A stretch of DNA of 64,000 nt from Prochlorococcus sp. AG-388-A01 (GTDB taxonomy: Bacteria > Cyanobacteriota > Cyanobacteriia > PCC-6307 > Cyanobiaceae), in NCBI GenBank assembly GCA_003279945.1, contig QCGK01000004.1, positions 46,889 through 110,888 on the forward strand. The letters run 5' to 3'. Each line of letters opens with the position of its first letter. Within the stretch, counting starts at the first letter, position 1. This document shows positions 10,830-20,649 of this stretch, piece after piece. Below the pieces are notes generated by a model. It saw only the letters and a program-made list of their open reading frames with translations. It was not told the origin of the DNA and did no database searches. Position numbers and translations under genes: made by a program.

Positions 10830-11147
10830 TTAATTATTTCCACTATATTCATTTTCCTTTAATTCATCAAAAAGAAGATCTAAGCCTATTAATACTTTCT
10901 CTCTATCAGAGAGGTCACCAATTATTTTTCTAACAGGTGGAGGTAAAATTTTAGCTAAAGTTGGTGTAGCTAATATCTTATCTTCCTCTGCAAGTTGTGG
11001 TTGCTTTAGCACGTCAATAACTTTTAAGGCATATACTCCTTTAAATTCATTTTCTAATATTTCTTTTAAAGTATTCAAGGCTCTCATTGAATTAGGAGTA
11101 TTTCCGGCGACGTAGAGTTTTAAAATGTATGTTTTTCTTGCTCCCAT
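10830..11147 (-). CDS. kaiB: Circadian clock protein KaiB
   Basis: KaiB is the fold-switching partner that binds phosphorylated KaiC. It has 105 residues with [18 protein letters not shown] at the start and the thioredoxin-like [14 protein letters not shown] segment. It precedes kaiC. The 145 bases to the divergent rplU are where kaiA would be expected from other cyanobacteria, but only AT-rich sequence is there. Confidence 0.97.
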   Translation of the reverse strand: MGARKTYILKLYVAGNTPNSMRALNTLKEILENEFKGVYALKVIDVLKQPQLAEEDKILATPTLAKILPPPVRKIIGDLSDREKVLIGLDLLFDELKENEYSGNN

Positions 11148-11292
11148 TGTTTTGGTTCCTCAAATTGATATAAAAGATTTAAAACAACCCTTGACTTATT
11201 ACACTACAAAATAAGAAAATAAACAAACCAACTTGATTGCTCATTTGGCATAATCAAATTATAAATTTGAGCCAGATAGCGTCTTTAAATAT

Positions 11293-11733
11293 ATGACAAA
11301 TTCAAAAAACCCCACAAACAATTCTTCTCAAAGTAATGAATTGTACGCAATAGCGGAAACCTCTGGTCAACAATATTGGTTCGAAGTCAACAGATACTAT
11401 GATATCGACAGGTTAAAGGCAAAAGAAAAAGATAAGATAACACTTGAAAAAGTTTTGCTTTTAAAAGATAAAAGCTCTATCACTATTGGTAAGCCCTACG
11501 TTAAAGATGCAAAAATTGAATTAGAAGTCATTTCTCACAAAAGAGATAAGAAGATTCTCGTATACAAGATGCGTCCTAAAAAAAAGACAAGAAGAAAGAT
11601 GGGTCACAGACAAGAACTTACAAGAGTTATGGTAAAATCTATTTCAATAGGTAAAAGTGCTCCTAAGTCTTCTTCTAAAAAAGAAACTGTTAAAAAGGAA
11701 ACTAAACTAAAATCCGAGAAATCTACAAATTAA
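11293..11733 (+). CDS. rplU: 50S ribosomal protein L21
   Basis: This 50S subunit protein contacts 23S rRNA. The 146 residues carry YAIAETSGQQYWFEVNRYYD and the typical YKMRPKKKTRRKMGHRQ signature. A Lys/Ser-rich tail of about 30 residues extends past the usual L21 length, as often seen in cyanobacteria. It is followed 9 bases later by rpmA, the universal L21-L27 pair. Confidence 0.96.
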   Translation: MTNSKNPTNNSSQSNELYAIAETSGQQYWFEVNRYYDIDRLKAKEKDKITLEKVLLLKDKSSITIGKPYVKDAKIELEVISHKRDKKILVYKMRPKKKTRRKMGHRQELTRVMVKSISIGKSAPKSSSKKETVKKETKLKSEKSTN

Positions 11734-11742
11734 ACATTTCTA

Positions 11743-12003
11743 ATGGCACACAAAAAAGGAACAGGTTCCACAAGAAACGGTCGAGATTCAAATTCCAAAA
11801 GGCTGGGAGTAAAAGCTTATGGAGGAGAAAAAGTTACTGCTGGATCAATCATAATTCGCCAAAGGGGTACCTCCTTTTTGCCAGGAATCAATGTTGGCAA
11901 AGGCAAAGATGACACTCTTTTTGCACTTAAAAAGGGAACAGTAAGTTTCGAAAGCATTAAAAGAAATTTAAAGAATAGAAAAAGAGTTAATGTAGTTATC
12001 TAA
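11743..12003 (+). CDS. rpmA: 50S ribosomal protein L27
   Basis: L27 sits near the peptidyl transferase centre. The 86 residues start [16 protein letters not shown], with [10 protein letters not shown] and [12 protein letters not shown] motifs. No cleavable N-terminal extension is present. It is the second gene of the rplU-rpmA operon, and its 3' end overlaps the convergent methyltransferase gene by 8 bases. Confidence 0.97.
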   Translation: MAHKKGTGSTRNGRDSNSKRLGVKAYGGEKVTAGSIIIRQRGTSFLPGINVGKGKDDTLFALKKGTVSFESIKRNLKNRKRVNVVI

Positions 12004-12736
12004 TTTTCTTATAAGCTCTTGTAGTTATGAGAATTGGATGAAAAACTTCTAAAAAATTTGATTGAATTGTCTTAAAAAAACTTTCAATGATTTGATTATC
12101 GTCAATATGGAATGGATATTCATTCTTTTCACCCTTATAGAAATACCAATTAAATAAAGCAATAGAATTAAAATCCATAATCTCATTGAAAATATCAATT
12201 TGAGAAGATGGATCAGCAAGATGTTCCAAAACATCAAGACAAACTATCGTATCAAATTTCGGAATTTGTGAATCTTTAATTGTCTGGCAAAAAGTAAGCT
12301 TTTTTTCGACACCTAATTCCCTAGCCCTGTATTCAACAAAGTTTCTATTTGTTTCATTAATATCAACAAAAAAAACATGTTCAACTTTTGAAGACATTGC
12401 ATTAGCGATGGCATGCGTTCCAATCCCTCCTCCAAAATCTAAAACTAAATCTTTAGAAAACATCTGCTGAAGTTTTAAAGTATCAGCAATATAATCCTTG
12501 CTTGTAATATGCCAAGCAGCTAAATCAGCTAAATGCCGATCTCCAACAATCTCAGTATAAAAATCTGAAACATCACTTAGAGAATCTCCAGGATGTGAAT
12601 TTGCCAAATTGATCTTTGCATTTGCGAGGAAACCATCTATATCACATTCTTCAATAGATAAGAATTCCATTAAATGTGATTTCAAATTAAAAGCATTATC
12701 CAAAAACTCTTTTAATATAAAACTATTGTTTTTCAA
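11996..12736 (-). CDS. SAM-dependent methyltransferase, substrate unknown
   Basis: The 246 residues contain a class I methyltransferase core: motif [16 protein letters not shown] (about residue 85), the acidic end of beta-2 in [10 protein letters not shown] and motif [15 protein letters not shown]. Nothing shows what it methylates. It lies alone between convergent rpmA and divergent truB. The ORF starts at ATG 12736 after a 76-base AT-rich spacer. Confidence 0.8.
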   Translation of the reverse strand: MKNNSFILKEFLDNAFNLKSHLMEFLSIEECDIDGFLANAKINLANSHPGDSLSDVSDFYTEIVGDRHLADLAAWHITSKDYIADTLKLQQMFSKDLVLDFGGGIGTHAIANAMSSKVEHVFFVDINETNRNFVEYRARELGVEKKLTFCQTIKDSQIPKFDTIVCLDVLEHLADPSSQIDIFNEIMDFNSIALFNWYFYKGEKNEYPFHIDDNQIIESFFKTIQSNFLEVFHPILITTRAYKKIR

Positions 12737-12812
12737 TTTCTTACTTTAAATTTCTAATACAAAAATAATAGGATGGTTATAAATCTTTCTCAAAGTATTC
12801 TTAATATTAAAA

Positions 12813-13736
12813 ATGGAAACTAAAGATGGATTCTTAGTAATTAATAAAGAAAAAGGCTGTACCTCGCATGATTGTGTTAAACAAGTGAGGAAGTTACTAA
12901 ATATAAAAAAAGTCGGGCACACAGGAACTCTTGATCCAGAGGTCATAGGAACATTACCAATTGCGATAGGCAGTGCAACTAGATTTATTCAATATCTTCC
13001 TCAAGGGAAAACTTATATAGGACAAATTCAATTAGGGTTAAGAACTAACACTGATGATATTCACGGAGAAATAATTAAACAAAAAAGTTGGCCTAAAATC
13101 AGTGATGAGAAATTAGATCAATATTTAAATACTTTTAGAGGAATAATTAAACAAATTCCACCTAAAGTATCTAGTGTTCACGTAAATGGTGAAAGAGCTT
13201 ATAAAAAATCTTTTAAGAATGAAAATTTTGAATTAGCACCTAGAGAAGTAAAAATAGAAGAACTAACCTTAATAAAATGGGACCAAATTAATGGAATCAT
13301 AGAAATAAAAATTAAATGTTCTACAGGTACATATATAAGATCAATTGCAAGAGATTTAGGAAAAGTTCTCAATTCCGAGGGTTGTCTTCTGGAACTAAAA
13401 AGAATTTCAGCTTGTGGATTTGATGAAGAAAACTCGATAAAAATATCTGATATCGAAAAAGAAAAAGCTAAAGAAAACTCTGCAAACTTTATTATTCCAA
13501 CAATTTTTGCTCTTAATCATATTTCAACATTTGTCTTAAATAAAGAAGAAGAAATTAATTTTTGGCAAACTGGAAGAGCAATTAAAATTGATATTAATTT
13601 CTTAAATAAGAGCAAAAATTTTGATTACAAAAAACCTATCAAAGTAATAGATAAAAGAAAAAAACTACTTGGGATAGGCTTCTTAAATAAAGAACAAACT
13701 AATCTAAATCCTAAGTTAGTACTTAATGCCAAATGA
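12813..13736 (+). CDS. truB: tRNA pseudouridine-55 synthase
   Basis: TruB makes the universal pseudouridine 55 in the T loop of tRNA. The 307 residues contain [15 protein letters not shown] at the start and the catalytic Asp in [12 protein letters not shown], followed by the [11 protein letters not shown] and [12 protein letters not shown] motifs. It is convergent with the SpoIID-like gene with only 3 bases between stops. I see no hairpin terminator. Confidence 0.96.
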   Translation: METKDGFLVINKEKGCTSHDCVKQVRKLLNIKKVGHTGTLDPEVIGTLPIAIGSATRFIQYLPQGKTYIGQIQLGLRTNTDDIHGEIIKQKSWPKISDEKLDQYLNTFRGIIKQIPPKVSSVHVNGERAYKKSFKNENFELAPREVKIEELTLIKWDQINGIIEIKIKCSTGTYIRSIARDLGKVLNSEGCLLELKRISACGFDEENSIKISDIEKEKAKENSANFIIPTIFALNHISTFVLNKEEEINFWQTGRAIKIDINFLNKSKNFDYKKPIKVIDKRKKLLGIGFLNKEQTNLNPKLVLNAK

Positions 13737-13739
13737 TTT

Positions 13740-14912
13740 TTATATGAAATCTTTTCTAAAAGGTTTAATCTCTACACCCCTATAGAAATGCTTTAATATT
13801 TTTTCAGCTTTTTGGCCTTTAGAAGCCATATATTTTGCCCCCCATTGACTCATTCCTACTCCATGTCCAGATCCCTGTCCAAAAACTATTAAACCTTTGT
13901 TTGTAGGAAATTTAGTACTTTGTCCTTCAATTAATTTAAATCTTACAAAAGTACTACTTAGTCCTAATTTTTTTCTTAAATCTACCCCGGAAATTTGATC
14001 AGAACCATAAGGCCCATCAAGCCTTACATTTTTTACTCTCCCAGTCTTGGTTAGATTTAAAATTTCGATATTTTTTATTCCTCCAATTTTGGGGAAAAGA
14101 TTAACTAATTCCTTATTTGAAAATTTTTTCTGCCATCTAAATTTTGGATTATTTTTATCAAAATCTTTAACACTAGACAAATATGGATATTTATTTTTCC
14201 AAACATCTTGGCTATTTTCTGTCATACCTCCTGAACTACTATGAAATAAAGCATTAATCAGTTTATTTTTGTATATCAAAACTAGAGATCTTGTACTTCT
14301 AACAGCTCTTCTAGTTTTATAAGTTCTTGACTCCAAGCCATTATAAACTTGATTTTTCTGGGTAGAATCTATATCAAATAAATTATTTCCTTTTTGCTTT
14401 AAAGCATATGTTCTAGAAGCAATTGCTTGAGCTCTTAATGCTTCTATAGGCCATTTTGCAGGCATCTCTGAACCAACTACACTACTTAAGTATTTCTCAA
14501 TTCCTAGAACATTAACTACCAATATTTCAGAATCAAGTACAAAAAGATTAAGCTTACCAGAAAATCTTTTCTGACCTACCCATATACCTCTTCCATCAGA
14601 AGATCTAATTTGAAATTGATGACTACTTTTTAAGTCATATATTTTTTGTTTATTCTTATCAAAATATAAAATGCTTCTATTTTTATCATTTTTCAACGTT
14701 AAGCCTTTTATTTTTTTTCTTGAAAATAATTTTCCTTCTATGGTTAAAGGAATTGATTTATCTGATCTAATCCTTAAATTGTTATTTTTTGATATTAAGA
14801 CTCTTATTAATGGTTCTCCATCTGCAAAAACAGTTTCACTATGAAAACCACAAAAAAATAAAATACTAATCAGGAAACATTTACTATAATTTTTTTTTAA
14901 TTTAAGTATCAC
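13740..14912 (-). CDS. SpoIID/LytB-domain protein, likely cell-wall lytic enzyme
   Basis: SpoIID-domain proteins are peptidoglycan lytic transglycosylases acting outside the cytoplasmic membrane. The 390 residues begin with a basic, hydrophobic leader (about 5-28, ending near VFADG). The SpoIID core follows: YLSSVVGSEMPAKWPIEALR with the candidate catalytic Glu, AQAIASRTYAL, FHSSSGGMTENS and GQGSGHGVGMSQWGA. In cyanobacteria these are often annotated amidase enhancer-like. The exact substrate is inferred from the family only. Confidence 0.85.
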   Translation of the reverse strand: MILKLKKNYSKCFLISILFFCGFHSETVFADGEPLIRVLISKNNNLRIRSDKSIPLTIEGKLFSRKKIKGLTLKNDKNRSILYFDKNKQKIYDLKSSHQFQIRSSDGRGIWVGQKRFSGKLNLFVLDSEILVVNVLGIEKYLSSVVGSEMPAKWPIEALRAQAIASRTYALKQKGNNLFDIDSTQKNQVYNGLESRTYKTRRAVRSTRSLVLIYKNKLINALFHSSSGGMTENSQDVWKNKYPYLSSVKDFDKNNPKFRWQKKFSNKELVNLFPKIGGIKNIEILNLTKTGRVKNVRLDGPYGSDQISGVDLRKKLGLSSTFVRFKLIEGQSTKFPTNKGLIVFGQGSGHGVGMSQWGAKYMASKGQKAEKILKHFYRGVEIKPFRKDFI

Positions 14913-15001
14913 TTTGTTTAAAAAACAAATTGTTAATTTGCCTAAGTTTGGCTACAAGTCTAGATTTAGTCCAGGTATTAAAATAAAATTATCATAATTA
15001 A

Positions 15002-15940
15002 GTGAATATCACCTTCTTAGGAACAAGTTCAGGAGTCCCATCCTTAACGAGAAATGTCTCATCCTTAGCACTTAAATTATCACAGACATCAGAAGTTTGG
15101 CTTTTTGATTGTGGTGAAGGAACACAACATCAAATAATGAAAAGCAATATCAAATCTTCACAAATCAAGAAAATATTTATTACACATATGCATGGTGATC
15201 ATATTTATGGTTTACCTGGACTTTTAGCTACCTTAGGTTTATCAGGAAATAGTAAGGGTATTGAAATTTATGGTCCTTTAGAGTTGCGAAGTTTTATCAA
15301 TTCTGCGCTTAAAAGCAGTTATTGCAAATTATCGTACCCATTGCATTTTGTGGAAGTTGAAAATTTTGCATCAGAAAATAAAATTCTATTTGAAAACAAC
15401 AGACTAAAAGTAAATTGTGCACGTCTTAACCATAAAATACCAGCTTATGGTTATCGAGTGAGTGAAAAAGATAAGCCAGGCATATTTGATATCAAAAAAG
15501 CAGAGTCTCTAAAAATAGCACCTGGACCAATTTATTCAGAACTGCAAAAAGGTAAAAAAGTATTATTAGCAGATGGTCGGACATTTAATGGGAAAGAATT
15601 CTGCGGACCTCCTAGGAAAGGTGAAAGTTTTGTTTATTGCACAGATACAGTCTTTAGCGAATCAGCTGTGTCACTTTCAAAAAATGCCGATTTACTAGTA
15701 CATGAATCGACTTTTTCAGAGGAGGATGAGAGTATGGCTTATGAAAAATTACATTCGACAACAATCATGGCAGCTAAAACAGCATTATTATCTAATACAA
15801 AAAAATTAATTATTACTCATTTAAGTCCAAGATACACTAATAAAAATGCAATTACGCCAAGCGATTTGCTTAAAGAGGCTCAAAAAGTTTTTCCAAATAC
15901 TCAGCTTGCAAAAGATTTTCTAACGGTAGAAATAAAATAA
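15002..15940 (+). CDS. rnz: Ribonuclease Z
   Basis: RNase Z cleaves the 3' trailer of tRNA precursors that lack an encoded CCA, which fits the CCA-less tRNA-Val in this window. The 312 residues start at a GTG ([13 protein letters not shown] follows) and hold the metallo-beta-lactamase motif [13 protein letters not shown], with further zinc ligands in [17 protein letters not shown] and the ITHLSPRY region. The length equals the short bacterial form. Confidence 0.95.
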   Translation: MNITFLGTSSGVPSLTRNVSSLALKLSQTSEVWLFDCGEGTQHQIMKSNIKSSQIKKIFITHMHGDHIYGLPGLLATLGLSGNSKGIEIYGPLELRSFINSALKSSYCKLSYPLHFVEVENFASENKILFENNRLKVNCARLNHKIPAYGYRVSEKDKPGIFDIKKAESLKIAPGPIYSELQKGKKVLLADGRTFNGKEFCGPPRKGESFVYCTDTVFSESAVSLSKNADLLVHESTFSEEDESMAYEKLHSTTIMAAKTALLSNTKKLIITHLSPRYTNKNAITPSDLLKEAQKVFPNTQLAKDFLTVEIK

Positions 15941-15972
15941 ACTGCAACAGTTCGTGAGAAGAAGGGTCGTAA

Positions 15973-16575
15973 ATGACCAACCCATGGAATAATAGTCATA
16001 GGTTTTCTATATTGATGTTGATCGAAATGGTTTCTATTTTTTCATCACTACTTAAGTCTTGCAAAAGACTATTTATTTTTCTTCCGTTAATTATTGGTTT
16101 ACTTATTAATCCAATTTCTGCAAACGCACTCTATCCAAGTGATCCTTCATCAGTTGATGTACTAAAAGATGATCTTCACGGTGCCGACCTTCATAATACT
16201 GAATATGTTAAATATGATTTATCTAATCAAGATTTAGGAGAAGCTAATCTTCAAGGGGCATATATGAGCGTAACAACTGCAAAAAATTCTAGTTTTAAAG
16301 GAGCCAATATGACTGACCTTATTGCATATGCAACACGCTTTGATAATGCTGATTTTACAGACGCAAATCTTACCAATGGTGAGCTAATGAAAAGTGTTTT
16401 TGATGGAGCAATTATTGATGGAGCAGACTTTACTGATGCAAATCTTGATCTTTCTCAGAGGAAATCATTATGTGAAAGAGCAAGTGGAACTAATACACAA
16501 ACTGGAGTTAATACAATTGATAGTCTTGAATGCACCGGATTAAAAGGTTATATGCCTCCAAAGCCAAAAGCATAA
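15973..16575 (+). CDS. Exported pentapeptide-repeat protein
   Basis: The 200-residue ORF has a long hydrophobic N-terminal segment (about 35-52, ending ISANALYPSD) that looks like a signal for the lumen or periplasm. It is followed by about 16 degenerate A(D/N)LXX pentapeptide repeats and a short tail with two Cys. Pentapeptide proteins form a right-handed quadrilateral beta-helix. The cellular role is unknown, though thylakoid lumen location is common in cyanobacteria. The start is uncertain because Met at 16015 and 16030 also fit. Its terminator lies inside the next, convergent gene. Confidence 0.75.
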   Translation: MTNPWNNSHRFSILMLIEMVSIFSSLLKSCKRLFIFLPLIIGLLINPISANALYPSDPSSVDVLKDDLHGADLHNTEYVKYDLSNQDLGEANLQGAYMSVTTAKNSSFKGANMTDLIAYATRFDNADFTDANLTNGELMKSVFDGAIIDGADFTDANLDLSQRKSLCERASGTNTQTGVNTIDSLECTGLKGYMPPKPKA

Positions 16576-16584
16576 TATTTAAAG

Positions 16585-16953
16585 CTAACTAACTTCATAA
16601 GGGAAGATATTACCAGGCTCTTTCGAGCCTGGTTTTTTGCTATACCACCATTCTTGTATATCAGAAGAAAATTTCTTTGAAAAAAGAGTTATAACTGTTT
16701 CAACAGGTTTTGATCCAGGCTCCAAAATCTGAACTGAATAAGATGGGCATTTTCTTGAAGCCATATCAGCAACGAACCTAGAACCTACTCTTCTCCAACT
16801 AGGCTCCTTACTTCTCCAAGCAAGCCTTGAACAGGGCCAAGGTAACTCTTCCCTATCATATAGTCTGCAACATGGTCCAATTACCTTATAACTGTACTGA
16901 CCTCCATAACTTGATTGAACACTGCCAGTCTTGAAAAGTTCAAATTTATTCAT
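16585..16953 (-). CDS. Conserved cyanobacterial hypothetical protein
   Basis: About 122 residues from ATG 16953. A TTG two codons upstream is possible but lies against the petF terminator. I do not recognise a named family. It is soluble, basic and rich in Trp, Tyr, Ser and Cys (for example GPCCRLYDRE, EWWYSKKPGSK). It follows petF on the same strand, separated by a terminator, and carries the terminator of the opposing gene within its last codons, which constrains its C-terminal sequence (KKPGSKEPGN). Confidence 0.7.
   Translation of the reverse strand: MNKFELFKTGSVQSSYGGQYSYKVIGPCCRLYDREELPWPCSRLAWRSKEPSWRRVGSRFVADMASRKCPSYSVQILEPGSKPVETVITLFSKKFSSDIQEWWYSKKPGSKEPGNIFPYEVS
16612..16638 (+). 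terminator. Rho-independent terminator for the pentapeptide gene
   Basis: A 9-bp perfect stem, ACCAGGCTC/GAGCCTGGT with loop TTTC, is followed by six T. It lies 37 bases after the pentapeptide stop but inside the 3' coding part of the convergent minus-strand gene. Confidence 0.85.
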
Positions 16954-16958
16954 ACACA

Positions 16959-16987
16959 AAAAAAGCCACCTTTTAATAGAGGGTGGC
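16959..16987 (-). terminator. Rho-independent terminator of petF
   Basis: Read on the minus strand, GCCACC, a 10-12 base loop and GGTGGC are followed by a run of T. It lies 46 bases downstream of the petF stop and abuts the start of the next gene. Confidence 0.8.
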
Positions 16988-17032
16988 AGAGAAATAATGA
17001 ATAATCAACTGAGAAAAGTTAATTTTTTATAA

Positions 17033-17332
17033 TTAATACAAATCTTCCTCAGCATGAGTTGTAATTGTTACGTCAGATGTTGGATAAGCAACACATGTAA
17101 GTACAAAACCAGCTTCTAATTGGTCATCATCCAAGAAGCTCTGGTCTGATTGATCAACACTGCCTGAAGTAACTTTTCCAGCACATGTTGAACATGCTCC
17201 AGCTCTGCAGGAATAAGGAAGATCGATACCTTGTTCCTCAGCCGCATCGAGGATGTACTGGTCATCAGGTACTTCAATGGTTGAATTGAGACCTTCACCT
17301 TCGCTGATGAGTGTAACTTTGTAAGAAGCCAT
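17033..17332 (-). CDS. petF: Plant-type [2Fe-2S] ferredoxin
   Basis: The main soluble electron carrier from photosystem I to FNR and assimilatory reductases. The 99 residues show the cluster motif [13 protein letters not shown] with the fourth Cys in LTCVAYP, and acidic surfaces. The length and the C-terminal EEDLY are typical of photosynthetic ferredoxin I. A 134-base leader lies upstream and a hairpin terminator downstream, consistent with a strongly expressed single gene. Confidence 0.96.
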   Translation of the reverse strand: MASYKVTLISEGEGLNSTIEVPDDQYILDAAEEQGIDLPYSCRAGACSTCAGKVTSGSVDQSDQSFLDDDQLEAGFVLTCVAYPTSDVTITTHAEEDLY

Positions 17333-17466
17333 TTAAATAAAAAATTGTTGGTAATTAATACCTATTAACTACATTTTTAACATCGATTAGGTCGATATGT
17401 GAGATTTTGAAGTAAAAAATGACACAATAAAATGTATTAAAGAGTATCTATAAGAAAAACTTATAC

Positions 17467-18378
17467 TTAGGTTGGATCGCTGGCTTTTTGCGCAGAAATA
17501 CATGCCCAATCTTTTCTAGTTGATACATCCAATAATTTCAAGTTATTCTGAATTAATATTTTTATAATTTCATCTTTTTGTGAATTAAGAATTCCGCTGA
17601 AAATGACTTCCCCACTGTTTCTCAAACACTTATAAATATTTGGAATCATTTCTTTTATTACTTCAGCGAGAATATTGCATAAAACAAAATCAAAGTGTTC
17701 GAGTTGATTTTTTAAAACTACCTCATCAAAAGATCCCAAATATGTATTTAATTTTTCTAAATTACCGAAATTTAGTTGAAAATTAGAGTTAGTTGAATTT
17801 ATAGCTAGATAATCATTATCCACCGCACAAACCTCTTTAGCGCCAAGCAATCTTGCGGCAACACTCAAAATCCCACTACCACAACCAATATCTAATACCT
17901 TTTTATCAGAAAATAAAATATTCTCCATTTTTTCCAAGCAAAGATAAGTCGAAGGGTGACCTCCTGTTCCAAATGCTGCTCCAGGATCAATTTTTATGAT
18001 TTGTTTTTCTTTAAGTTTTTCATGTAGATCTATCCAACAAGGTAATATTAAAAAATGATTTCCTATTAATTCAGGGGCCCAATATTTCTTCCAGCTTGTC
18101 AACCAATCCTCCTCTTTAATTATACTCCAATCAAAAAATTGATTCTTAGAGTTATTAATATTTAGAAGTTTGCTAATTATTTTTTCAAAATCACTTCTAG
18201 AACTCTCGTCCCATTCATCAATTGGAAGCCATATATTAACCTCTTTTTTACTTTCATTTTTAATTAAATATTCAAATGAAAAACTAAATATTCCCAGCTC
18301 ATTTAATTTCCAAAAAATAATTTCTTCTGAATCACTTCCTATCTGAAATGTTAGTTTATACCAATCTTTAATTGCCAT
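17467..18378 (-). CDS. prmA: Ribosomal protein L11 methyltransferase
   Basis: PrmA trimethylates L11. The 303 residues contain an N-terminal substrate-recognition half, then [13 protein letters not shown], the SAM-binding [15 protein letters not shown] and the NPPY-like LCNILAEVI motif, all hallmarks of PrmA. It follows serA with 18 bases between, so they are probably co-transcribed. Confidence 0.93.
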   Translation of the reverse strand: MAIKDWYKLTFQIGSDSEEIIFWKLNELGIFSFSFEYLIKNESKKEVNIWLPIDEWDESSRSDFEKIISKLLNINNSKNQFFDWSIIKEEDWLTSWKKYWAPELIGNHFLILPCWIDLHEKLKEKQIIKIDPGAAFGTGGHPSTYLCLEKMENILFSDKKVLDIGCGSGILSVAARLLGAKEVCAVDNDYLAINSTNSNFQLNFGNLEKLNTYLGSFDEVVLKNQLEHFDFVLCNILAEVIKEMIPNIYKCLRNSGEVIFSGILNSQKDEIIKILIQNNLKLLDVSTRKDWACISAQKASDPT

Positions 18379-18396
18379 TAAATAGATTCAGACTTG

Positions 18397-19983
18397 TTAT
18401 AAAGTAACTGGATTAGCGTTAGTAATTCCCTCTACTTCAATAATGGTGTCAAGCAACTTATTAGGAATTGGATCATCAATACTTAAAACCATAACAGCTT
18501 CTCCTCTAACAATTTTGCGCCCAACTTGCATTGAGGCAATATTTACATTATTACTACCCAATAAAGAACCAAGCTTGCCAATAATACCAGGCATATCTCT
18601 GTGCCTTGTAACCAACATATATCTACTTGGAGATACATTAACAGGATATTGATCAATACTAATAATTCTTAATTCCCCATCAGCAAAAATGCTTCCTGCT
18701 ACGCTATGGTCGCCATTATCTCCATAAGTTGTTAACTGAAGTGATCCACTAGCAAATTCAGGTCTTGACTCATCTTTACTCTCGGCTACTGAAATACCTC
18801 TTGAATCTGCTTCTAGAGAAGCATTCACATAATTAATCCTATCTCCCAAAGCTTTACTTAAAAGGCCTTTTAGACTAGCTATTATTAATGGTTGGGAAGG
18901 ATGTTGAACAAATTCACCTTGTAGCTTTACTTCTAGTTTCTGTATCTGTCCACCTGAAAGCTGGCTTATAAGCAGACCCATTGTTTCAGCCAACTGCAAA
19001 TGAGGTTTCAAGCTATCCATAATATCAGGACTCAAACCTGGAATATTTACCGCAGTTCTAGCAGATAAACCAAGCAAGACATCTCTGATTTGTTCTGCAA
19101 CATCAACAGCTACATTTTCTTGTGCTTCCCGAGTAGATGCTCCTAAGTGAGGGGTAAGAATAAGATTCTTTTCAACTTTCAAAAGTGGTGAATTTGATTC
19201 CAAAGGTTCTTTAGAAAAGACATCTATTGCAGCTCCTCCAATCAATGATGTATTTAAAGCTTCTGCTAATGCTTCTTCGTCAATTAAGCCTCCTCGAGCA
19301 CAATTAATTAATTTTGAGCTACTTTTCATACTTTTTAGGACCTCCATATTTACTAAATTCTCTGTCTCTGGTGTGCGAGGCAAATGCAAAGTTACATAAT
19401 CGGATTGTCGGAATAAATCTTCTAGTTCAGAAAGTTTAACTTGTATTTGTTGAGCTCTTTCAGTTGAAACAAAGGGATCATATCCGTAAACTTCCATTCC
19501 TAATGCATTAGCAACTTTCGCTACATGAGCACCAATTTTCCCTAAACCTACAACACCTAATTTTTTCTTATAAAGCTCATTTCCAACAAATTTCTTTCTC
19601 TCCCATTTACCTAACAAAGTACTACTATTAGCAATTGGAATATGTCTAGATAAGGCCAACATCATAGCTATGGTATGTTCAGCAGCAGCTATGGTGTTAC
19701 CCCCTGGAGAATTAACAACAAGGACTCCTTTTTGAGTAGCAGCCTTAACATCTACATTATCGACTCCAACTCCTGCTCTGCCAATAATTCTCAATTTACT
19801 TGAAGAGTTAATAATTTCTTCTGTCACTTGAGTACCAGATCGAATCATTAAAGCATCATAATCTTTAATAATGGAAGCTAACTCAGATTTTGAAATTCCT
19901 ATCTTCTGATCAACCTGAGCAACCTGTGAAAGAATATCGATTCCTGTTTGATCAATTGGATCTGTAATGAGAACTTTTGTCAT
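18397..19983 (-). CDS. serA: D-3-phosphoglycerate dehydrogenase
   Basis: First step of phosphorylated serine synthesis. The 528 residues contain the NAD-binding GVVGLGKIGAHVAK (about 147), the catalytic Arg region NCARGGLIDEEAL, Glu in FSKEPL and His in TPHLGASTREAQ. An allosteric substrate-binding domain and a C-terminal ACT domain (MLVTRHRDMPGIIGKLGS) follow. This is the long form of the enzyme with the ACT domain. Confidence 0.96.
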   Translation of the reverse strand: MTKVLITDPIDQTGIDILSQVAQVDQKIGISKSELASIIKDYDALMIRSGTQVTEEIINSSSKLRIIGRAGVGVDNVDVKAATQKGVLVVNSPGGNTIAAAEHTIAMMLALSRHIPIANSSTLLGKWERKKFVGNELYKKKLGVVGLGKIGAHVAKVANALGMEVYGYDPFVSTERAQQIQVKLSELEDLFRQSDYVTLHLPRTPETENLVNMEVLKSMKSSSKLINCARGGLIDEEALAEALNTSLIGGAAIDVFSKEPLESNSPLLKVEKNLILTPHLGASTREAQENVAVDVAEQIRDVLLGLSARTAVNIPGLSPDIMDSLKPHLQLAETMGLLISQLSGGQIQKLEVKLQGEFVQHPSQPLIIASLKGLLSKALGDRINYVNASLEADSRGISVAESKDESRPEFASGSLQLTTYGDNGDHSVAGSIFADGELRIISIDQYPVNVSPSRYMLVTRHRDMPGIIGKLGSLLGSNNVNIASMQVGRKIVRGEAVMVLSIDDPIPNKLLDTIIEVEGITNANPVTL

Positions 19984-20082
19984 TTAAGATTGGTTCTTTA
20001 ATCTTTTACTTTAACTTAATCTATAGTGAAGGTATCTTATTTTATTAATTTGAATAACACACAAACATTTGAGGATTGAAAT

Positions 20083-20649
20083 TTGACTAAAAGTATTGTG
20101 ATATTTGAAGACATTTATAAATGTATCAAGCTATTTGATGTTTTCAAAGAAAAATCAGTAATGCTCTCTGAAGCTATTTTGATCCCTCCATTAAGTGAGA
20201 AAATATCATCAGATGAAACAGAATTGCTAAATGGAAAAGAAAATATCTTATTTAAATCTCAAAAATTTGAAGATATAAGAATTTTAAACCCTAAACTTGA
20301 CAGGAAGATCAGACAAAAAGATATGAGTAGATGGCTAATGCCATTTGGTTTTATAGCTGGAATAGCTTTTTCTAACATGACAAATTTATCTACTTTCAGC
20401 TTTCTTGGTTTAAATAATATAGGGGAATCCTTAATTGGAGGTCTTTTGGGGATGGGTTCAGGATATTTAGGAAGCGTGGTTTCTTCTGCAAGTATTAACA
20501 TTAATAGAAATAAAGAGTTGAGATCAATTATTAGCTTCAATAAAGAGGGTAAATGGCTTGTACTACTTGAAAATCAAATTGGGACTGAATTACCTTGGGC
20601 TTTAATAAAAGAATCAGAAGCAAAAGATATAATTTTTTTGGAAGGCTAA
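20083..20649 (+). CDS. Conserved hypothetical protein with hydrophobic glycine-rich centre
   Basis: The 188 residues start at TTG (the only near start in frame). I do not recognise a family. Residues about 85-125 form two hydrophobic stretches rich in Gly (for example GLLGMGSGYLGS), suggesting a membrane hairpin, flanked by soluble ends. It abuts the S4-domain gene with no gap, so the pair is probably one transcript. Confidence 0.7.
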   Translation: MTKSIVIFEDIYKCIKLFDVFKEKSVMLSEAILIPPLSEKISSDETELLNGKENILFKSQKFEDIRILNPKLDRKIRQKDMSRWLMPFGFIAGIAFSNMTNLSTFSFLGLNNIGESLIGGLLGMGSGYLGSVVSSASININRNKELRSIISFNKEGKWLVLLENQIGTELPWALIKESEAKDIIFLEG

